Shown: positions 45,318 through 55,292, counted from the stretch's first letter. The stretch is DNA of 64,000 bases from Syntrophotalea carbinolica DSM 2380 (GCF_000012885.1 NC_007498.2:496001-560000), one strand, 5' to 3'. Numbers and translations: made by a program. The notes: generated from the sequence alone by a model not told the origin.

Positions 45318-45353
45318 GCGGCGGCCATGTATCTGAGGCCGCCGCTATTTTTT
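45318..45353 (+). terminator. Terminator after metE
   Basis: GCGGCGGCC/GGCCGCCGC (45318-45326 with 45337-45345), then TATTTTTTTA. Confidence 0.88.
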
Positions 45354-45463
45354 TATCATTTCGCACTGGTAAGGCAGGAAAAGCCCCAACCTATGGCCTG
45401 GCTGCCGACAAAAATATCGGCGACGGCCTGTGCTTGTGTTTGCACTTAGGCGGCGTACCAGGG

Positions 45464-46678
45464 TTATTTGACGCGTTCCTCGGGGTAGGCGTTGATGCTA
45501 TGGATAGCAAGGTCAGGTCCGGAAAATTCCTGTTCCGCCGTGAGGCGCATACCGAAAACTTTGCGGATAATGCCATAGATGACAAAGCCGTTAAGCAGGG
45601 CGTAGGCTACCGCCAGCAGGCTGCCGCCAAGCTGGGAGATGAAGGTGACGCCGCCCATGCCGCCAAACAGGGGCTGGCCGAAAATACCGGCGGCGATACC
45701 GCCCCAGGTGCCGATGACGCCGTGCAAGGGCCATACGCCGAGCACGTCGTCGATCTTGAGTTTTTCCTGTTCCCACTTGAACCCGTAAACGAAGATCAAG
45801 GAACCGAAGCCGCCCATGAAAAACGCGGCCAGCGGATGCACGATGTCGGAGCCGGCACAAATGGCGATGAGGCCGGCCAGTGCACCGTTGTGCAAAAAGC
45901 CGGGGTCGTTGCGTCCGGCTACCAGGGCAAACAGCACGCCGCCGACCAGCGCCATGAGGGAGTTAACCGCCACCAGGCCGGATATACCAGTAACCTGCTG
46001 GGCGCTCATAACGTTGAAGCCGAACCAGCCGACAGCAAGAATCCAGCTGCCCAGGGCCAGAAACGGAATGTTGCTGACGGGAATCGCCTGGCTGCGGCCA
46101 TGCACGTAGCGTCCCTGACGGGCACCGAGAAACAATACCGCCGGCAAGGCCAGCCAGCCGCCCATGGAATGCACCACCACGCTGCCGGCAAAATCGTGAA
46201 ACTGGGCTCCGCCCAGGCGCTCGAACATGGATTGCAGCCATTGGCTGTGTTGGCCCCAGATCAGAGACTCGAACAGCGGGTAGGTGAGGCCGACAAAGAG
46301 TGCTCCGGCCAGTACCTGGGGATAGAAGCGCGCGCGTTCGGCGATGCCTCCGGAAATGATAGCGGGAATGCAGGCGGCGAAACAAAGCAGGAAGAAAAAC
46401 CGAACCAGCTCGAATCCCTGGGAATTGCCGAGCAGGGCTCCGGCCGGGTGCAGGAAATGGGTGCCGTAGGCAAGGGGGTAGCCGATCAGGAAGTAGATGA
46501 CCGTAGAGACGGCCCAGTCGGTGAGGATTTTGGAAAAAGCGTTAACCTGGCTTTTGGTGGTGACGGTTCCGACTTCCAGAAAGGCAAAGCCGGCATGCAT
46601 GGCAAACACCATGACTGCCCCGAGCATAAGAAAAAGTACATTGCTGCCGTTCAGCAGCCCGTTGACTGTTGCTTCCAT
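45464..46678 (-). CDS. amtB: Ammonium transporter
   Basis: An Amt-family inner-membrane channel for ammonium. About eleven hydrophobic helices fit 404 residues. Family marks are FAMHAGFAFLEVGTV, DWAVSTVIYFLIGYPLAYG, DFAGSVVVHSMGGWLALPAV with a pore histidine, GWFGFNVMSAQ, and HPLAAFFMGGFGSLIFVYG with FxxG near the second histidine. AGGGAG precedes the ATG. It stands alone: no glnK (PII) lies on either side, although one usually does. A sigma-54 promoter upstream implies nitrogen control by NtrC. Confidence 0.96.
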   Translation of the reverse strand: MEATVNGLLNGSNVLFLMLGAVMVFAMHAGFAFLEVGTVTTKSQVNAFSKILTDWAVSTVIYFLIGYPLAYGTHFLHPAGALLGNSQGFELVRFFFLLCFAACIPAIISGGIAERARFYPQVLAGALFVGLTYPLFESLIWGQHSQWLQSMFERLGGAQFHDFAGSVVVHSMGGWLALPAVLFLGARQGRYVHGRSQAIPVSNIPFLALGSWILAVGWFGFNVMSAQQVTGISGLVAVNSLMALVGGVLFALVAGRNDPGFLHNGALAGLIAICAGSDIVHPLAAFFMGGFGSLIFVYGFKWEQEKLKIDDVLGVWPLHGVIGTWGGIAAGIFGQPLFGGMGGVTFISQLGGSLLAVAYALLNGFVIYGIIRKVFGMRLTAEQEFSGPDLAIHSINAYPEERVK

Positions 46679-46746
46679 GGTCTAAATCTCCCTTGATTTA
46701 ATATATGTGTGGCGCCCTTGCCACAAATGCAGAACTCCTTTATCTG

Positions 46747-46762
46747 GCAACAGATATGCCAA
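46747..46762 (-). promoter_or_regulatory. Sigma-54 promoter of amtB
   Basis: On the minus strand TTGGCATATCTGTTGC: GG and GC elements ten bases apart, a near-consensus -24/-12 site. The start falls about 55 bases before the ATG. The 5' leader includes GTGGC/GCCAC near 46707-46725. Otherwise 46679-47001 is AT-rich with no gene seen. Confidence 0.75.
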
Positions 46763-47001
46763 AAACAAAAATCATATAAAATCAGTGGCTTAGGGATTTG
46801 CCCCAAAAAAAAGTCGAAATATATGCTTAAAAAAAAGGCGTCGCTGTGCGAGTAATAGGCAGATAGAGAGAAAAACACGAAGCAAAAAGGTTCTTGAAGG
46901 GAATTTAAGGGGGAAGTCGGTGGCGTTGGTCTTAAATGGCGGGGATTTTATCCAGAATCTGGGTTTTTGACGCGTTTTGGTGATTAAAAAAACGGCAACA
47001 T

Positions 47002-47030
47002 AAAAAAGCCGCTTCCGGGGAAGCGGCTTT
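47002..47030 (-). terminator. Terminator after sdhB
   Basis: AAAGCCGCTT/AAGCGGCTTT (47005-47014 with 47021-47030). On the minus strand it ends in TTTTTTATG. Confidence 0.85.
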
Positions 47031-47090
47031 AAGCGCATGGCATGTAGCTGACCTGATATTCGCTGAATGGCGACCGGCCACAAACTTGAC

Positions 47091-47849
47091 TCAGGCTTTT
47101 GTTTTGCCGGCCTTGGGCAGTGCCATGAGGTATTCGCGGTTGAGTTGGGCGATAAATTTGACGCTGATACCTTTGGGACAGGCGGCTTCGCAGTCGTAGT
47201 GGTTGCTGCAGTTGCCGAAGCCTTCTTTGAGCATGGCGTCGGTCATGGTGCAGACCCGGCTGGCTGCTTCGGTGCGACCTTGGGGAAGCTTGGCCAGTTG
47301 TCCGACCTTGGCGGCCACGAACAGCATGGCGGAACCGTTGGGGCACGCGGCAACGCAGGCACCGCAGCCGATGCATTCGGCCGCATCCATGGCGGTTTCG
47401 GCGTCGTCCTTGGGGATCAGGATGGCGTTGGCGTCGGGAACACCACCGGTACTTACCGACACATAGCCGCCGGCCTGAACCAGGCGATCCATGGCGCCCC
47501 GGTCAACGACGAGGTCGCGGATCACCGGAAATGCGCGGGAGCGCCAGGGTTCTATATAGATTTCGTCGCCATCTTTGAACTGGCGCATGTGCAATTGGCA
47601 CACGGTGGTTTTTGCCTGAGGACCATGGGGATCGCCGTTGATGACCTGCGAACAGGTGCCGCAGATGCCCTCGCGGCAATCGTGGTCGAAGGCAATAGGT
47701 TCGATGCCCTGGTGGATCAGGCCCTCGTTGACGACATCCAGCATCTCCAGAAAAGACATGTCGGGGCTGATGTCAGTGGCCTTGTAGGTGTTGAGTTTAC
47801 CTTTGTCGTTGGGGCCTTTCTGCCGCCAGACGTGCAGTGTCAGGTCCAT
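47091..47849 (-). CDS. sdhB: Succinate dehydrogenase/fumarate reductase iron-sulfur subunit
   Basis: Passes electrons between the flavoprotein and the membrane cytochrome b. The 2Fe-2S ligands lie in [12 protein letters not shown] and TVCQLHM. The C-terminal ferredoxin domain has [18 protein letters not shown] and [15 protein letters not shown], the pattern of the 4Fe-4S and 3Fe-4S clusters. It starts one base into the sdhA stop (TAATG), a tight coupling. The CAB gene order and single cytochrome match the type-B complex that works both ways in Geobacter relatives. The reaction direction here cannot be read from sequence. Confidence 0.95.
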   Translation of the reverse strand: MDLTLHVWRQKGPNDKGKLNTYKATDISPDMSFLEMLDVVNEGLIHQGIEPIAFDHDCREGICGTCSQVINGDPHGPQAKTTVCQLHMRQFKDGDEIYIEPWRSRAFPVIRDLVVDRGAMDRLVQAGGYVSVSTGGVPDANAILIPKDDAETAMDAAECIGCGACVAACPNGSAMLFVAAKVGQLAKLPQGRTEAASRVCTMTDAMLKEGFGNCSNHYDCEAACPKGISVKFIAQLNREYLMALPKAGKTKA

Positions 47850-49762
47850 TATTTGTAGCTCCTTACAGCCAGTTCAACATTTTCGAAAGTCAGCGGTTCC
47901 TTGTGCAGTTCGGGAGTCTGGTCGGCACCTTTGTGCTGCCAGGCAGCCACGTGGGCATAGTCGGCATCGTTACGCAGTGCCTCGCCGTCCGCGGTCTGAT
48001 GTTCTGTGCGGAAATGTCCGCCGCAAGACTCCTCGCGCTGCAACGCATCACGGGCCAGCAATTCGCCGAATTCAAGGAAATCAGCGACGCGGCCGGCCTT
48101 TTCGAGTTCCTGATTGAACTGCTGACCGGTGCCGGGGATCTTGACGTTTTCCCAGAACTCGTTGCGCAGCGCGGGAATGCGGTCGAGCGCTTCGGTGAGG
48201 CTGGAGGCGCTACGTGCCATGCCGACATTTTCCCACATGATGTGACCGAGTTCGCGGTGGAATTCGCTGACGGTTTTGCGGCCGTTGATGGCCAGCAGGC
48301 GTCCGGCCTGCTCATCCACCTGCTCGCGGGACTGGCGAAACGCCTCATGGGTGTTGTCGACCTGTCCCGGCGAGGTGCGGGCCAGGTAGTCGGCGATGGT
48401 GTAGGGGATAATGAAGTAACCGTCGGCCAGACCCTGCATCAGGGCGCTGGCACCCAGGCGGTTGGCGCCGTGATCGGAGAAGTTGGCTTCGCCGAGGACG
48501 AACAATCCATCGATGTTGCTCTGCAGATTGTAGTCGACCCACAGGCCGCCCATACTGTAATGAGGCGCCGGGTAGATCCGCATCGGTTGCTTGTAGGCGT
48601 TTTCATCGGTGATGCGCTGATACATTTCGAACAGGTTGCCGTAGCGGGTGCGAATGGCATCCTCGCCGAGGCGCACGATGGAATCGCCGAAGTCGAGATA
48701 CACGCCCCGGCCGCCGGCCCCGACGCCAAAGCCGGCATCGCAGACTTCCTTGGCAGCGCGGGAAGCGATGTCGCGCGGCGCCAGGTTGCCGAAACTGGGG
48801 TACTTGCGTTCCAGATAGTAGTCGCGCTCATTCTCGGGGATGTCCTGCGGACGCCGCTTGTCCCCAGCCTTTTTCGGGACCCAGATGCGGCCGTCGTTAC
48901 GCAGCGATTCGGACATCAGGGTCAATTTGGATTGGTGATCCCCGGTGACCGGAATGCAGGTCGGATGGATCTGGGTGAAGCAGGGATTGGCAAAGAATGC
49001 GCCTTTTCTGTGGGCGCGCCAGGCTGCGGTGACGCTGCTGCCCATGGCGTTGGTCGACAGGTTGAAGACGTTGACGTAGCCGCCGGTTGCCAGGATAACG
49101 GCATCGGCTGCATGGCAGCGGATCTCGCCGGTGGTGAGGTCGCGTACCGTGATGCCCTTGGCATGGCCGTCCACCAGTACCAGATCGAGCATTTCGGTGC
49201 GGGGGAACGGCGTTACCGTGCCTGCCGCTATCTGGCGGGACAGGGCTTGATAGGCTCCCAGCAGGAGCTGTTGTCCGGTCTGGCCGCGCGCGAAGAAGGT
49301 ACGGGAAACCTGCGCGCCGCCAAATGAGCGGTTTTCCAGGTAACCGGCGTAGTCGCGGGCAAAAGGTACCCCCTGGGCAACGCACTGGTCGATGATGGCG
49401 TTGCTGATCTGTGCCAGCCGGTAGACATTGGCTTCGCGGGCCCGGAAATCGCCACCCTTGATGGTGTCGAAGAAGAGGCGATAGATACTGTCGCCGTCAT
49501 TCGGATAATTTTTGGCAGCGTTGATCCCGCCCTGAGCTGCAATGGAGTGGGCTCGGCGCGGACTGTCCTGATAGCAGAACGCTTCTACCTTATATCCGAG
49601 TTCGCCAAGGGTTGCTGCGGCGGAGGCACCGGCCAGGCCGGTGCCGACGACGATGATCTTGAATTTTCTTTTATTGGCCGGATTGACCAGTTTGAGGTCC
49701 TGGCGATGTTTGTCCCACTTGTCCGCCAGCGATCCGGTTGGGCATTTGCCGTCGAGTATCAC
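47849..49762 (-). CDS. sdhA: Succinate dehydrogenase/fumarate reductase flavoprotein subunit
   Basis: The catalytic subunit with covalent FAD. Start is GTG at 49760-49762 with AGGGAG upstream. Motifs: [19 protein letters not shown] (FAD Rossmann), [14 protein letters not shown] with the FAD-linked-histidine region at [26 protein letters not shown] with catalytic His and substrate threonine, and later [11 protein letters not shown] and [18 protein letters not shown]. Length 637 fits the type-B FrdA/SdhA. It overlaps sdhB by one base and lies 10 bases after sdhC. Confidence 0.96.
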   Translation of the reverse strand: MILDGKCPTGSLADKWDKHRQDLKLVNPANKRKFKIIVVGTGLAGASAAATLGELGYKVEAFCYQDSPRRAHSIAAQGGINAAKNYPNDGDSIYRLFFDTIKGGDFRAREANVYRLAQISNAIIDQCVAQGVPFARDYAGYLENRSFGGAQVSRTFFARGQTGQQLLLGAYQALSRQIAAGTVTPFPRTEMLDLVLVDGHAKGITVRDLTTGEIRCHAADAVILATGGYVNVFNLSTNAMGSSVTAAWRAHRKGAFFANPCFTQIHPTCIPVTGDHQSKLTLMSESLRNDGRIWVPKKAGDKRRPQDIPENERDYYLERKYPSFGNLAPRDIASRAAKEVCDAGFGVGAGGRGVYLDFGDSIVRLGEDAIRTRYGNLFEMYQRITDENAYKQPMRIYPAPHYSMGGLWVDYNLQSNIDGLFVLGEANFSDHGANRLGASALMQGLADGYFIIPYTIADYLARTSPGQVDNTHEAFRQSREQVDEQAGRLLAINGRKTVSEFHRELGHIMWENVGMARSASSLTEALDRIPALRNEFWENVKIPGTGQQFNQELEKAGRVADFLEFGELLARDALQREESCGGHFRTEHQTADGEALRNDADYAHVAAWQHKGADQTPELHKEPLTFENVELAVRSYK

Positions 49763-49772
49763 AGTAAACTCC

Positions 49773-50444
49773 CTACTTTATTACAAGGTCGAAAAAAATC
49801 AGAACCGGTATGGAAACGAATCCGGCTGCCAGCACGATCGCCGCGGCGCGGCTCAGACGATCCAGCCAGGGGATAGCAACATCGTTGTTCATCCCCGCGC
49901 TTTGAAACAGGCTGGCAAAACCATGGCTGAGATGAAAAAACAACACCGTCATGGCAACGATGTAAGCCAGGGCGAAGCCCACCTGTTGGAAGCTGTCTAC
50001 AATCATCTGGAAAACGTTCAGCAGCTCGCCGTCGAGGAACTGCACCGGAGGCCCTATGCTGCGAAAGGTGAAGTGCGCAAGATGGAAGCCGATAAAAGCG
50101 GCCAGCAGCAGTCCGCTGTAAATCATGGTTCGCCCGGCAAGGCTGCTGCGGGGGTGCTTTTTGCGTTTATAGGCCACCGGGCGTGCGCGGCGGTTTTCCA
50201 GGGTCAGGGTAATGCCGAACAGAACATGCAGAATAAAGGCTCCGGCCAGGCCCAGACGGAAGATCCATAGCAGCGGTTCGAGTTGGTGCAGATGTTTGGC
50301 ATACGCATTGATGCCGTCGGCGCCAAAATAGATGGAAAGGTTGCCGAGCAGGTGCGCGACAACGAAGCCGAACAGGACAAAGCCCGTGACAGCCATAAAG
50401 AGTTTGCGCCCTACGGCGCTACGAATCAGGTTTTTCAAAGGCAT
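49773..50444 (-). CDS. sdhC: Succinate dehydrogenase/fumarate reductase cytochrome b subunit
   Basis: Membrane anchor of 223 residues with five hydrophobic segments and several helix-borne histidines ([34 protein letters not shown]) that supply axial ligands for two hemes b. The start at 50442-50444 ([20 protein letters not shown]) fits the family; an 87-codon upstream extension has no such character. GAGG lies 12 bases upstream. First gene of the sdhCAB operon; it links succinate/fumarate to the quinone pool. Confidence 0.93.
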   Translation of the reverse strand: MPLKNLIRSAVGRKLFMAVTGFVLFGFVVAHLLGNLSIYFGADGINAYAKHLHQLEPLLWIFRLGLAGAFILHVLFGITLTLENRRARPVAYKRKKHPRSSLAGRTMIYSGLLLAAFIGFHLAHFTFRSIGPPVQFLDGELLNVFQMIVDSFQQVGFALAYIVAMTVLFFHLSHGFASLFQSAGMNNDVAIPWLDRLSRAAAIVLAAGFVSIPVLIFFDLVIK

Positions 50445-51078
50445 GATACAGAATATCCTCTGATTGTGGGTTGAGCTGATCTGTGCAGCGGTATATAAGT
50501 CCTTGCCCATAAACCCGAAGTGTCGACACGCTGTTTGTCGTGGTCGGGTTATGCCTGGTTCAAGGTCGGCGTTGCTGGTGCGAAAGGCCGTGATGCGGGC
50601 CTGGTTTCGTGCGGTTGCCCGCCGTCCAACTAAAGGGCGGACTCCGGGGCAACCGGGCGGATCGATAAGCTTCGTAACTAAAAGGGAGTCCGACACGGGG
50701 GACATCAGCTGCCGTCCGAGGGCGTTCCGGCCTTGGCCGTAAGCAAAGAAATCGAACTTTCGAGCCGACGAGGCAAAAGGGTATACTAGTCGGCTTGCGG
50801 TTAAAATGCAAAAAAAATATTTTCACGCCAGGGTTCGTATAAGTTTGGATGTGGCATGTCATTTTCCTTTGTGTCAAAAAATAGCAGTGAATTCGGGCTG
50901 TAAAGAATGTGTATTTTTTCAAAAACATATGCTAGCATGTGCAGCTTGAGCTAAGAATAGTCGTACATAATGAGTGAATTCTATTGTGTCCGGCGATGGC
51001 TGAGTCGTTGCTTAGGTGCATAGAGCAATCCGCAGCTACGGCAACCGGGTCGTTGTTTTCAGAGGGGAAAGTGCCGGT
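50445..51078. other. 634-base divergent gap between sdhC and mlaE
   Basis: Should hold promoters for both operons. TAGTAT near 50786 (minus direction) and a TATGCTAGCAT stretch near 50927-50939 (plus direction) are weak -10 candidates. No conserved frame, RNA or repeat recognised. Confidence 0.4.
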
Positions 51079-51888
51079 ATGATGTGGTTAGTCCAAGCTG
51101 TAGGGCGATTTTTTCAAAAGCTGGGCGCAGAATTTATCTTTTACCTTGAGCAGGCCGGACGCATGGGGATTTTTCTGGCGGCTTGTTTGTTCAGTGTTGT
51201 GAGACCGCCGTATAAGTTTGGGCCTATCCTTCGCCAGATTCATTTCATCGGTTCCCGATCCAGCTTCGTCATTCTTTTTACAGGTTCTTTTACAGGCATG
51301 GTGCTGGCTTTGCAGGGTTATTACACCCTGCGCAAGTTCGGTTCGGAGGGGCTGCTGGGGGCGGCTGTGGCGTTGAGTCTGATTCGCGAACTCGGTCCCG
51401 TGATCGCCGCCCTTATGGTGGTCGGCAGGGCCGGCTCGGCTATATGCGCCGAGGTCGGGATCATGCGCAACTCGGAGCAGATTGATGCTCTGGAGTGCAT
51501 GGCCATCGATCCCTATAAATACCTGATGGCTCCCAAATTCGTTGCCGGTATCCTTTCCATGCCGTTACTTACGGCTATTTTCGATATGGCGGGTATTGTC
51601 GGTGGGTACCTCGTCGGCGTTGCCATGCTGGGGGTCAACAAAGGCGCCTATTTTCAGCAGATGTATTCCAGTGTCGTTTGGAATGATGTCGAGATGGGGT
51701 TGGTCAAATCCCTGATATTCGGATTGCTGATTATCTGGATCGGCGCAGCCAAAGGGTACTATCTGCACCTTGAGCGTTCCGGCGGTTTCGGGGCCGAAGG
51801 GGTGAGCCGCGTCACCACCGATGCGGTTGTACTTTCGTCCGTGGCCATTCTGGTATGGGATTACTTACTCAGCGCCATCATGTTGTAA
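51079..51888 (+). CDS. mlaE: MlaE, phospholipid ABC transporter permease
   Basis: Inner-membrane permease of the Mla pathway, moving phospholipid between the membranes. Five or six hydrophobic helices. Family stretches are FTGSFTGMVLALQGYYTLRK, LIRELGPVIAALMVVGRAGS, AEVGIMRNSEQIDALECMAI, and SGGFGAEGVSRVTTDAVVLS near the C-terminus. The start at 51079 (MMWLVQAVG) is chosen from alignment; GAGGGG lies upstream at long spacing. First gene of an mlaE-F-D-A-C run. Geobacter-type operons keep this compact form without mlaB. Confidence 0.94.
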   Translation: MMWLVQAVGRFFQKLGAEFIFYLEQAGRMGIFLAACLFSVVRPPYKFGPILRQIHFIGSRSSFVILFTGSFTGMVLALQGYYTLRKFGSEGLLGAAVALSLIRELGPVIAALMVVGRAGSAICAEVGIMRNSEQIDALECMAIDPYKYLMAPKFVAGILSMPLLTAIFDMAGIVGGYLVGVAMLGVNKGAYFQQMYSSVVWNDVEMGLVKSLIFGLLIIWIGAAKGYYLHLERSGGFGAEGVSRVTTDAVVLSSVAILVWDYLLSAIML

Positions 51889-51967
51889 TCCTTCGGGCAA
51901 GGTTATTCGTCTAAAATCGACAGAGGTTCCAACGGGCTGTTAAAACGCTGGATAGCAGAGACACTCC

Positions 51968-52768
51968 ATGAGTCAGGAAAATACAAAAATCGCCATAGAA
52001 ATGATCGATGTCGAGCGTTCCTTCGGTCGACAGCAGGTTCTCAAAAAAGTCAACCTGGTGGTGCGGGAAGGAACAACGACGGTCATCGTGGGACCCAGCG
52101 GGCAGGGCAAGAGCGTCATTCTCAAGCATATGCTGGGGCTTATGAAACCCGATAGCGGGCAGGTTATGGTGTATGGGCAGGACCTGTCGCGAATGAACAA
52201 ACGGCAAATGAAAGAAGTGCGCAAAGACTTCGGCGTATTATTTCAGAATGTTGCGCTGTTCGATTCCATGACCGTGTTCGACAATGTGGCTTTGCCGCTA
52301 CGCGAACGGACCGACGCCAGTGAAGCGGAAATTCGCGATAATGTCGAAGAAAAACTACGGCTTATGGATCTTGCGGATATGGGCGGCAAGTTTCCGGCTC
52401 AACTCAGCGGCGGTATGAAGAAGCGTGTCGGACTGGCGAGGGCGCTGGTTATGAAGCCGCGGATCGTCTTTTTCGATGAACCGACCACCGGTCTGGATGT
52501 CAGCAAGAGTAACGAAATCTACAGACTGTTTCACAAAACACAGGAAAAACTCAAATATTCGGCTGTTATTGTCAGTCATGATGTGCCTAAAATATTCAAA
52601 TTGGCCGACTACGTGGCTCTCATCCACGATGGACGGATTCTCGGCAACATGTCCCCCGAGCAGTTTCAGCTCTCGGATAATCCGATAATTCGGGATTTTG
52701 TCGAGGAGACCATGGGGCCGATTTATTCCAGCGAGAGGGAGGAACGGTTTTTCTATGAAAAGGTTTAA
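51968..52768 (+). CDS. mlaF: MlaF, phospholipid ABC transporter ATPase
   Basis: Cytoplasmic ATPase partner of MlaE. Walker A GPSGQGKSVILKHMLGL (about 39-55), Q-loop LFQNVALFDSMTVFDNVALP, signature LSGGMKKRVGLARAL, Walker B RIVFFDEPTTGLD, H-loop VSHDV. GQGKS in place of GSGKS is typical of MlaF. The 266-residue length is standard. It lies 79 bases after mlaE and overlaps mlaD by 14 bases. Confidence 0.95.
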   Translation: MSQENTKIAIEMIDVERSFGRQQVLKKVNLVVREGTTTVIVGPSGQGKSVILKHMLGLMKPDSGQVMVYGQDLSRMNKRQMKEVRKDFGVLFQNVALFDSMTVFDNVALPLRERTDASEAEIRDNVEEKLRLMDLADMGGKFPAQLSGGMKKRVGLARALVMKPRIVFFDEPTTGLDVSKSNEIYRLFHKTQEKLKYSAVIVSHDVPKIFKLADYVALIHDGRILGNMSPEQFQLSDNPIIRDFVEETMGPIYSSEREERFFYEKV

Positions 52769-53201
52769 CGTTGAGATGGCTGTCGGAATCTTTCTGGTAG
52801 CCGGCTTCATCTGTTTCGCCTATCTTTCCGTAAAGCTTGGCGATGTCGATTGGTTCGGTGATAAGACCTATGCCATAAGTGCCCGGTTCGGCTCGGTTTC
52901 CGGCCTCAAGGAAGGGGCCGTGGTCGAGTTGGCCGGTGTCAAGATCGGGACCGTCTCGCGGATCACCCTCGATCCCGAAAAATACGAGGCGGTGTTGGGT
53001 ATGGATATCGATGCCAAGGTGCAGTTGCAGGAGGACAGTATCGCTTCCATCCGCACCTCCGGTATTATCGGCGATAAGTATGTCGAGGTGTCACCCGGCG
53101 GTATGGAGGATTATATCCAGCCCGGCGGTGAAATCTATGAGACCGAGTCTGCGGTCAATATCGAAAAACTGGTAAGTAAGTATATTTTCGAGAAAAAATA
53201 A
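52755..53201 (+). CDS. mlaD: MlaD, MCE-domain phospholipid carrier
   Basis: A 148-residue protein anchored by one N-terminal helix (VEMAVGIFLVAGFICFAYLS). The periplasmic MCE domain follows with YAISARFGSVSGLKEGAVVE, LAGVKIGTVSRI, and IIGDKYVEVSPGG. MCE rings form the hydrophobic tunnel of the Mla complex. GAGAGGGAGG upstream, inside mlaF, supports the ATG at 52755. Overlap with mlaF by 14 bases implies coupled translation. Confidence 0.93.
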   Translation: MKRFNVEMAVGIFLVAGFICFAYLSVKLGDVDWFGDKTYAISARFGSVSGLKEGAVVELAGVKIGTVSRITLDPEKYEAVLGMDIDAKVQLQEDSIASIRTSGIIGDKYVEVSPGGMEDYIQPGGEIYETESAVNIEKLVSKYIFEKK

Positions 53202-53219
53202 AACGGGGAGGGTTATTCA

Positions 53220-54092
53220 ATGCGACATGTAATGATGTTTTTGCTATTGGCTGCAATTGCGGGGCTATTTTCATCCGGTTGTGTTTCGGCAGTCAACCAG
53301 ACCTCCGCTGCTTCCCCTGCCATCGTTGAAGAACCTTCCACTGTTCCGTCTGCGGAAGAGACGGCTTCGGTAGTTGCAACGGAGGACGCTGTCCGGGAAC
53401 CTCAGGTTGATGCTTCGGCGGAAGACTTCAATGGCGATGACGATTTTACCGACGACGAGGATTTTACCAACGGTGATGTCGAAACCATCCATATCAGTGA
53501 TCCTATCGAGCCACTTAACCGTGGTATGTTCTGGGTTAATGACAAACTCTATTTCTATCTGTTTAAGCCTATAGCTCGGGGCTATCGGGTGGTTCCCGAA
53601 CCGGCTCGCGAATCGGTGTCCAATTTCTTCTCCAATCTCGGAACCCCGGTGCGCTTCGCCAATTCGCTGTTGCAACTCAAATTCGAGGATGCCGGCACAG
53701 AATTGGGGCGTCTGATTATCAATTCGACTTTGGGGCTCGCCGGGCTTTTCGATCCGGCCAAGTCCTGGTTCGATCTCGATAAGAAGGAAGAAGATTTCGG
53801 TCAGACCCTTGGTAGTTACGGCGTCGGTTCGGGGTTTTATATCGTATGGCCGATTCTCGGGCCCTCGAACGCTCGGGATACGGTAGGTATGGTCGGCGAT
53901 TTTTTCATGGATCCTCTGCACTATGTCGAAATGAAACCCCTTGAGCGCGTCGGGTTGACCGCCGTGGATAAGGAAACCGCCCTTTCGCTGGATAAGGACA
54001 CCTACGAAAGTGTAAAACAGGAAGCCCTTGATCCCTATCTGTACGTCCGGAATGCCTATGAGCAATATCGGGACGGCAAAATCGATAAATAA
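53220..54092 (+). CDS. mlaA: MlaA/VacJ outer-membrane lipoprotein
   Basis: Outer-membrane component that extracts mislocalised phospholipid. Signal peptide with lipobox FSSGC. A negatively charged linker of about 70 residues follows (SAEDFNGDDDFTDDEDFTNG), longer than in E. coli. The VacJ domain has DPIEPLNRGMFWVNDKLYFY, FSNLGTPVRFANSLLQLKF, and GVGSGFYIVWPILGPSNARD. It lies within the mla operon here, whereas E. coli keeps mlaA elsewhere. Confidence 0.94.
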   Translation: MRHVMMFLLLAAIAGLFSSGCVSAVNQTSAASPAIVEEPSTVPSAEETASVVATEDAVREPQVDASAEDFNGDDDFTDDEDFTNGDVETIHISDPIEPLNRGMFWVNDKLYFYLFKPIARGYRVVPEPARESVSNFFSNLGTPVRFANSLLQLKFEDAGTELGRLIINSTLGLAGLFDPAKSWFDLDKKEEDFGQTLGSYGVGSGFYIVWPILGPSNARDTVGMVGDFFMDPLHYVEMKPLERVGLTAVDKETALSLDKDTYESVKQEALDPYLYVRNAYEQYRDGKIDK

Positions 54093-54104
54093 AGGAGTGC
54101 GGCA

Positions 54105-54743
54105 ATGAAAATCAGGTATTTTCTGCTCTGTATTCTGATGCTTGCAGTATTCGGCTGGATGACCCCGGCGATGGCCGTGCCCGGTCCTACGGAACAGCTC
54201 CGGGTCACCCTGGATAAGATCATTGAAGTGTTACGCAATAAAGAACTGCCCCAGGACGCCATTCTGGATCAGGTTGAAACTCTGGTGCGCTCCAAGTTCG
54301 ATTTCAATGCCATGTCTCAGCGAACCCTGGGCGTCAACTGGAGAAACGCCACTCCGGAGCAAAGACGGCGTTTCGTTGACCTGTTCTCCCAGCTGTTGGA
54401 GGATACGTATCGTAGCCGGATTCGTAACTACACCTATCAGGACGAGCACGTGGAATATGTCGGCGAAGAGGTTCGGGGAACCCGTGGTCAGGTCGATACC
54501 CTGGTGGTTGCCAACAAGGAGATCCCGGTAAGTTATCGGGTGCGACTTAAAGGGGACCAGTGGCTGGTGTACGATGTGATTGTGGAAGAAGTCAGTCTGG
54601 TGAGCAATTACCGCAGCAGTTACAACGAAATTATTCGTCAGGAAGGTTTTGACGGATTGCTCGTGCGCCTGGAAGACAAGATCCGCGAATTGGAAGCCGC
54701 CCAAAGTGCCGATTCAGAGCCAGGTGGCAAGGCTGGAGCGTGA
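54105..54743 (+). CDS. mlaC: MlaC, periplasmic phospholipid shuttle
   Basis: A 212-residue exported protein. Signal peptide ending TPAMAVPG. MlaC family marks are FDFNAMSQRTLGVNWRNATP, FVDLFSQLLEDTYRSRIRNY, and LVYDVIVEEVSLVSNYRSSY with EIIRQEGFDGLLVRL. AAAGGAG is 7 bases before the ATG. It follows mlaA by 12 bases and overlaps the next gene by four bases. Confidence 0.94.
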   Translation: MKIRYFLLCILMLAVFGWMTPAMAVPGPTEQLRVTLDKIIEVLRNKELPQDAILDQVETLVRSKFDFNAMSQRTLGVNWRNATPEQRRRFVDLFSQLLEDTYRSRIRNYTYQDEHVEYVGEEVRGTRGQVDTLVVANKEIPVSYRVRLKGDQWLVYDVIVEEVSLVSNYRSSYNEIIRQEGFDGLLVRLEDKIRELEAAQSADSEPGGKAGA

Positions 54744-55231
54744 GCACAGTGAGTACTGGACGATTATCCGGAGCGGCCGAAGGCCTGCCTTCCGATGCCC
54801 AAAAATGCCTTGAAGATTTACATATATTCAACGCCGAAGAGCTTGCCGCCCTGTTGCCCTATCTGGGGGAACGCAAAATTGCAGCAGGGGAGACTCTTTG
54901 GCATGAAGGTCAGGCAGGGAGTTATCTGTCTCTTATTCTGTCGGGGCATCTGGAGGCGAAAAAAGATACGGAATTTCCCGGTAAGCAGGTGGTTGTGGCC
55001 GTATTCGGCCCTGGCGCGGTAGTTGGGGAACTGTCTTTTCTGGATCAAAGTCCGCGGGCTGTGAGCGTTGTGGCTATGGAAGATGCCCGACTGGCGGTGA
55101 TCGGACGCGATGAGTTCGGAAAGCTGCTTGCCGATTTTCCCGAGGTTGGGATGAAGCTCTACAGGGCGATTCTGCTGGCGCTTGCCAGTCGCCTCAAAAA
55201 ATCCTACGAGCGTCTGGCGGCTATTTTTTAA
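54740..55231 (+). CDS. Cyclic-nucleotide-binding-domain protein closing the mla operon
   Basis: A 163-residue protein with one cyclic-nucleotide-binding (CAP_ED) beta-roll: LPYLGERKIAAGETLWHEGQ, VVAVFGPGAVVGELSFLDQS and PRAVSVVAMEDARLAVIGRD. The Arg that contacts the phosphate lies in SPRAVSV. No HTH follows, so it is not a CRP-type transcription factor. GTG start at 54740 overlaps the mlaC stop (GTGA). Operon position suggests it tunes lipid transport in answer to a nucleotide or lipid ligand; this is inference. Confidence 0.85.
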   Translation: MSTVSTGRLSGAAEGLPSDAQKCLEDLHIFNAEELAALLPYLGERKIAAGETLWHEGQAGSYLSLILSGHLEAKKDTEFPGKQVVVAVFGPGAVVGELSFLDQSPRAVSVVAMEDARLAVIGRDEFGKLLADFPEVGMKLYRAILLALASRLKKSYERLAAIF

Positions 55232-55258
55232 CGGTTGCATGGCTTGCGCATATCTATT

Positions 55259-55292
55259 CAAGGGGCCGGTTTCCATGGAAACCGGCCCCTTG
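55259..55292 (+). terminator. 34-bp perfect palindrome after the mla operon
   Basis: CAAGGGGCCGGTTTCC and its exact reverse complement meet at CCATGG. The following bases are TGTGTTT, a poor U-tract. Likely a terminator in both directions. Confidence 0.65.

Noticed and set aside
47837-49327. 496-codon plus-strand frame opposite sdhA
   Set aside because: Shadow of sdhA; no start signal or homology features.
50445-50705. 87-codon N-terminal extension of sdhC
   Set aside because: No membrane or heme features; the canonical N-terminus begins at 50444.
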